DNA of 6,874 nucleotides from Gammaproteobacteria bacterium (lineage in GTDB: Bacteria > Pseudomonadota > Gammaproteobacteria > Arenicellales > DRJH01). The translations under genes and the position numbers were made by a program. The stretch lies in contig DRJH01000026.1 of the NCBI GenBank assembly GCA_011052285.1, positions 1 through 6,874 of the forward strand, in the 5' to 3' direction. Shown one piece after another: positions 6,303 to 6,874 of this stretch; within the stretch, counting starts at the first letter, position 1, and every line of letters begins with the position of its first letter. Below the pieces are notes generated by a model that saw nothing but the letters and a program-made list of their open reading frames with translations, had not been told where the DNA came from and made no database searches.

Positions 6303-6352
6303 GGAAGGCTTCATCAGTCAACATTTATCGTCCACAATCTGTGAAAATTCCC

Positions 6353-6382
6353 ATTATACTGAACGACACAGGTCACTGTTAT
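6353..6382 (-). promoter_or_regulatory. Candidate promoter toward the AI-2E transporter
   Basis: TATAAT (6358-6353) with ATAACA (6382-6377) at an 18-bp spacing. Transcription would start near 6346, about 22 nt before the ATG at 6324, and would then read through the inserted element to the transporter start at 6086. Confidence 0.4.
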
Positions 6383-6423
6383 AAAGATATTAAGGATATA
6401 GTGTATTGAATAAACAGCACAAG

Positions 6424-6441
6424 CCTGCTATTTTTAGCAGG
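6424..6441. repeat. Hairpin in the leader of the exported-protein gene
   Basis: CCTGCTA (6424-6430), loop TTTT, TAGCAGG (6435-6441): a perfect 7-bp stem. No T-run follows on either strand, so it is not a standard terminator. It could be an operator or an mRNA leader stem. Confidence 0.5.
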
Positions 6442-6510
6442 GGTAGCGGCATTGTATAGGACTGGGCCGAAAAATGCCTGTATCACCGCCTCACCCGAAC
6501 CACTTCCTTC

Positions 6511-6515
6511 GAGGA
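6511..6515 (+). promoter_or_regulatory. Ribosome binding site of the exported-protein gene
   Basis: GAGGA, eight nt before ATG 6524. It supports both the start and the reading direction of the partial gene at the right edge. Confidence 0.75.
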
Positions 6516-6523
6516 TACGTCCA

Positions 6524-6874
6524 ATGAAAGTCTTTAATCACCGATTGACCCACTTTTTTGCGATAGCCGGTATTTGTGCCTCGCTGCCAATCAGCAGTCT
6601 GGCAGCTGCCGAAGAACCGACCTGGTTTGGCCAAACTGCCGATGGAACCTGGCTGGTCGGTGCTGATTTTGGTGCCGCAAAAATTGGCCGTGCCGGTCAT
6701 CAGGAAACCAGCAATGCCGGCATCACAGTTGGTTACGAGTTTACCCGCCCGGTTGGCTTTAGCGGCAGTTCTACCATTGAATTTTCAGCAACCACTTCGA
6801 CGACCGATGGCAGCATTGGCCTCGACAGCATTTATAGCGCCACCGGCAACTGGAGTGTGGAAACCCAGAGTTTA
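6524..6874 (+). CDS. Exported protein, probable outer-membrane beta-barrel (partial, 3' end missing)
   Basis: The frame is open from ATG 6524 to the window edge, giving 117 residues without a stop. The N-terminus is a typical Sec signal: MKVFNHRLTHF, then a hydrophobic core (FFAIAGICASLPISSLA), with likely cleavage after SLA or LAAA near residues 27-29. The mature part begins EEPTWFGQTADGTWLVGADF and shows alternating polar/hydrophobic strands, aromatic girdle residues and Gly/Ser/Thr-rich turns, as in small OmpA-like or OMP_b-brl barrels. An outer-membrane location is inferred from this character; the specific family is not recognised. A good Shine-Dalgarno precedes the ATG. The gene diverges from the AI-2E transporter, and no functional link between them is visible. 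Confidence 0.75.
   Translation, partial: MKVFNHRLTHFFAIAGICASLPISSLAAAEEPTWFGQTADGTWLVGADFGAAKIGRAGHQETSNAGITVGYEFTRPVGFSGSSTIEFSATTSTTDGSIGLDSIYSATGNWSVETQSL

Larger units (their letters stand above)
6303..6523. promoter_or_regulatory. Divergent promoter region, transporter versus exported protein
   Basis: This AT-rich gap lies between two divergently oriented genes. On the minus strand a perfect -10 TATAAT (6358-6353) has a weak ATAACA -35 (6382-6377) 18 bp away and would serve the transporter side. On the plus strand TATACT (6355-6360) overlaps it and has TCCACA (6331-6336) at 18 bp; a second pair is TTGAAT (6406-6411) with TATTTT (6429-6434) at 17 bp. GATAT occurs twice nine bp apart (6386-6390, 6395-6399). 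Which plus-strand promoter is used cannot be decided by eye. Confidence 0.45.

Noticed and set aside
6491..6700. Minus-strand open frame of 69 codons overlapping the exported-protein gene
   Set aside because: The plus-strand frame has a Shine-Dalgarno, a signal peptide and barrel character; the minus frame has none of these.

Overview
The window looks like chromosomal DNA of a gammaproteobacterium, probably from a Pseudomonadales/Oceanospirillales-like lineage. The gene order pncC - recA - recX - alaS, all on the minus strand, is the order known from Escherichia coli and relatives. The RecA, RecX and AlaRS proteins are of ordinary gammaproteobacterial type. The exact genus cannot be read from this sequence.

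Layout, in the direction of minus-strand transcription (right to left). An AI-2E/PerM-family membrane transporter (4929-6086) is followed after 36 bp by a stand-alone nicotinamide-nucleotide amidohydrolase, pncC (4401-4892). A 183-bp intergenic region carries a good sigma70 -10 box, and then come recA (3192-4217), recX (2700-3158) and alaS (78-2687). The recA-recX gap is 33 bp and the recX-alaS gap is 12 bp, with no terminator visible in either, so the three look like one operon for recombination/SOS control plus alanyl-tRNA synthesis. Positions 1-77 lie beyond alaS and hold only two short dyads. On the right a divergent plus-strand gene (6524 to the edge) encodes an exported protein of outer-membrane beta-barrel character, cut by the window end.

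The least ordinary item is a 214-bp non-coding segment (6089-6302). It is bounded by 20-bp inverted repeats (18/20 identical, perfect over the outer 12) and contains further internal palindromes, so it is a miniature inverted-repeat (MITE-like) element. It lies directly against the start codon of the AI-2E transporter and leaves that start without a visible Shine-Dalgarno. Removing exactly these 214 bp would join the transporter in frame to an upstream ATG at 6324 that lies behind a TATAAT box, so the insertion may have split the 5' end of the gene.

A third copy of the terminal repeat, with what looks like a deleted internal remnant, lies in the recA 5' leader (about 4246-4290). The recA promoter region has no canonical CTGT-N8-ACAG LexA box. 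It does have a perfect TCGAAA-N5-TTTCGA dyad at the predicted transcription start. I saw no phage, CRISPR, tRNA or rRNA genes and no full-length transposase. Apart from the repeat family, the region is conserved housekeeping DNA.
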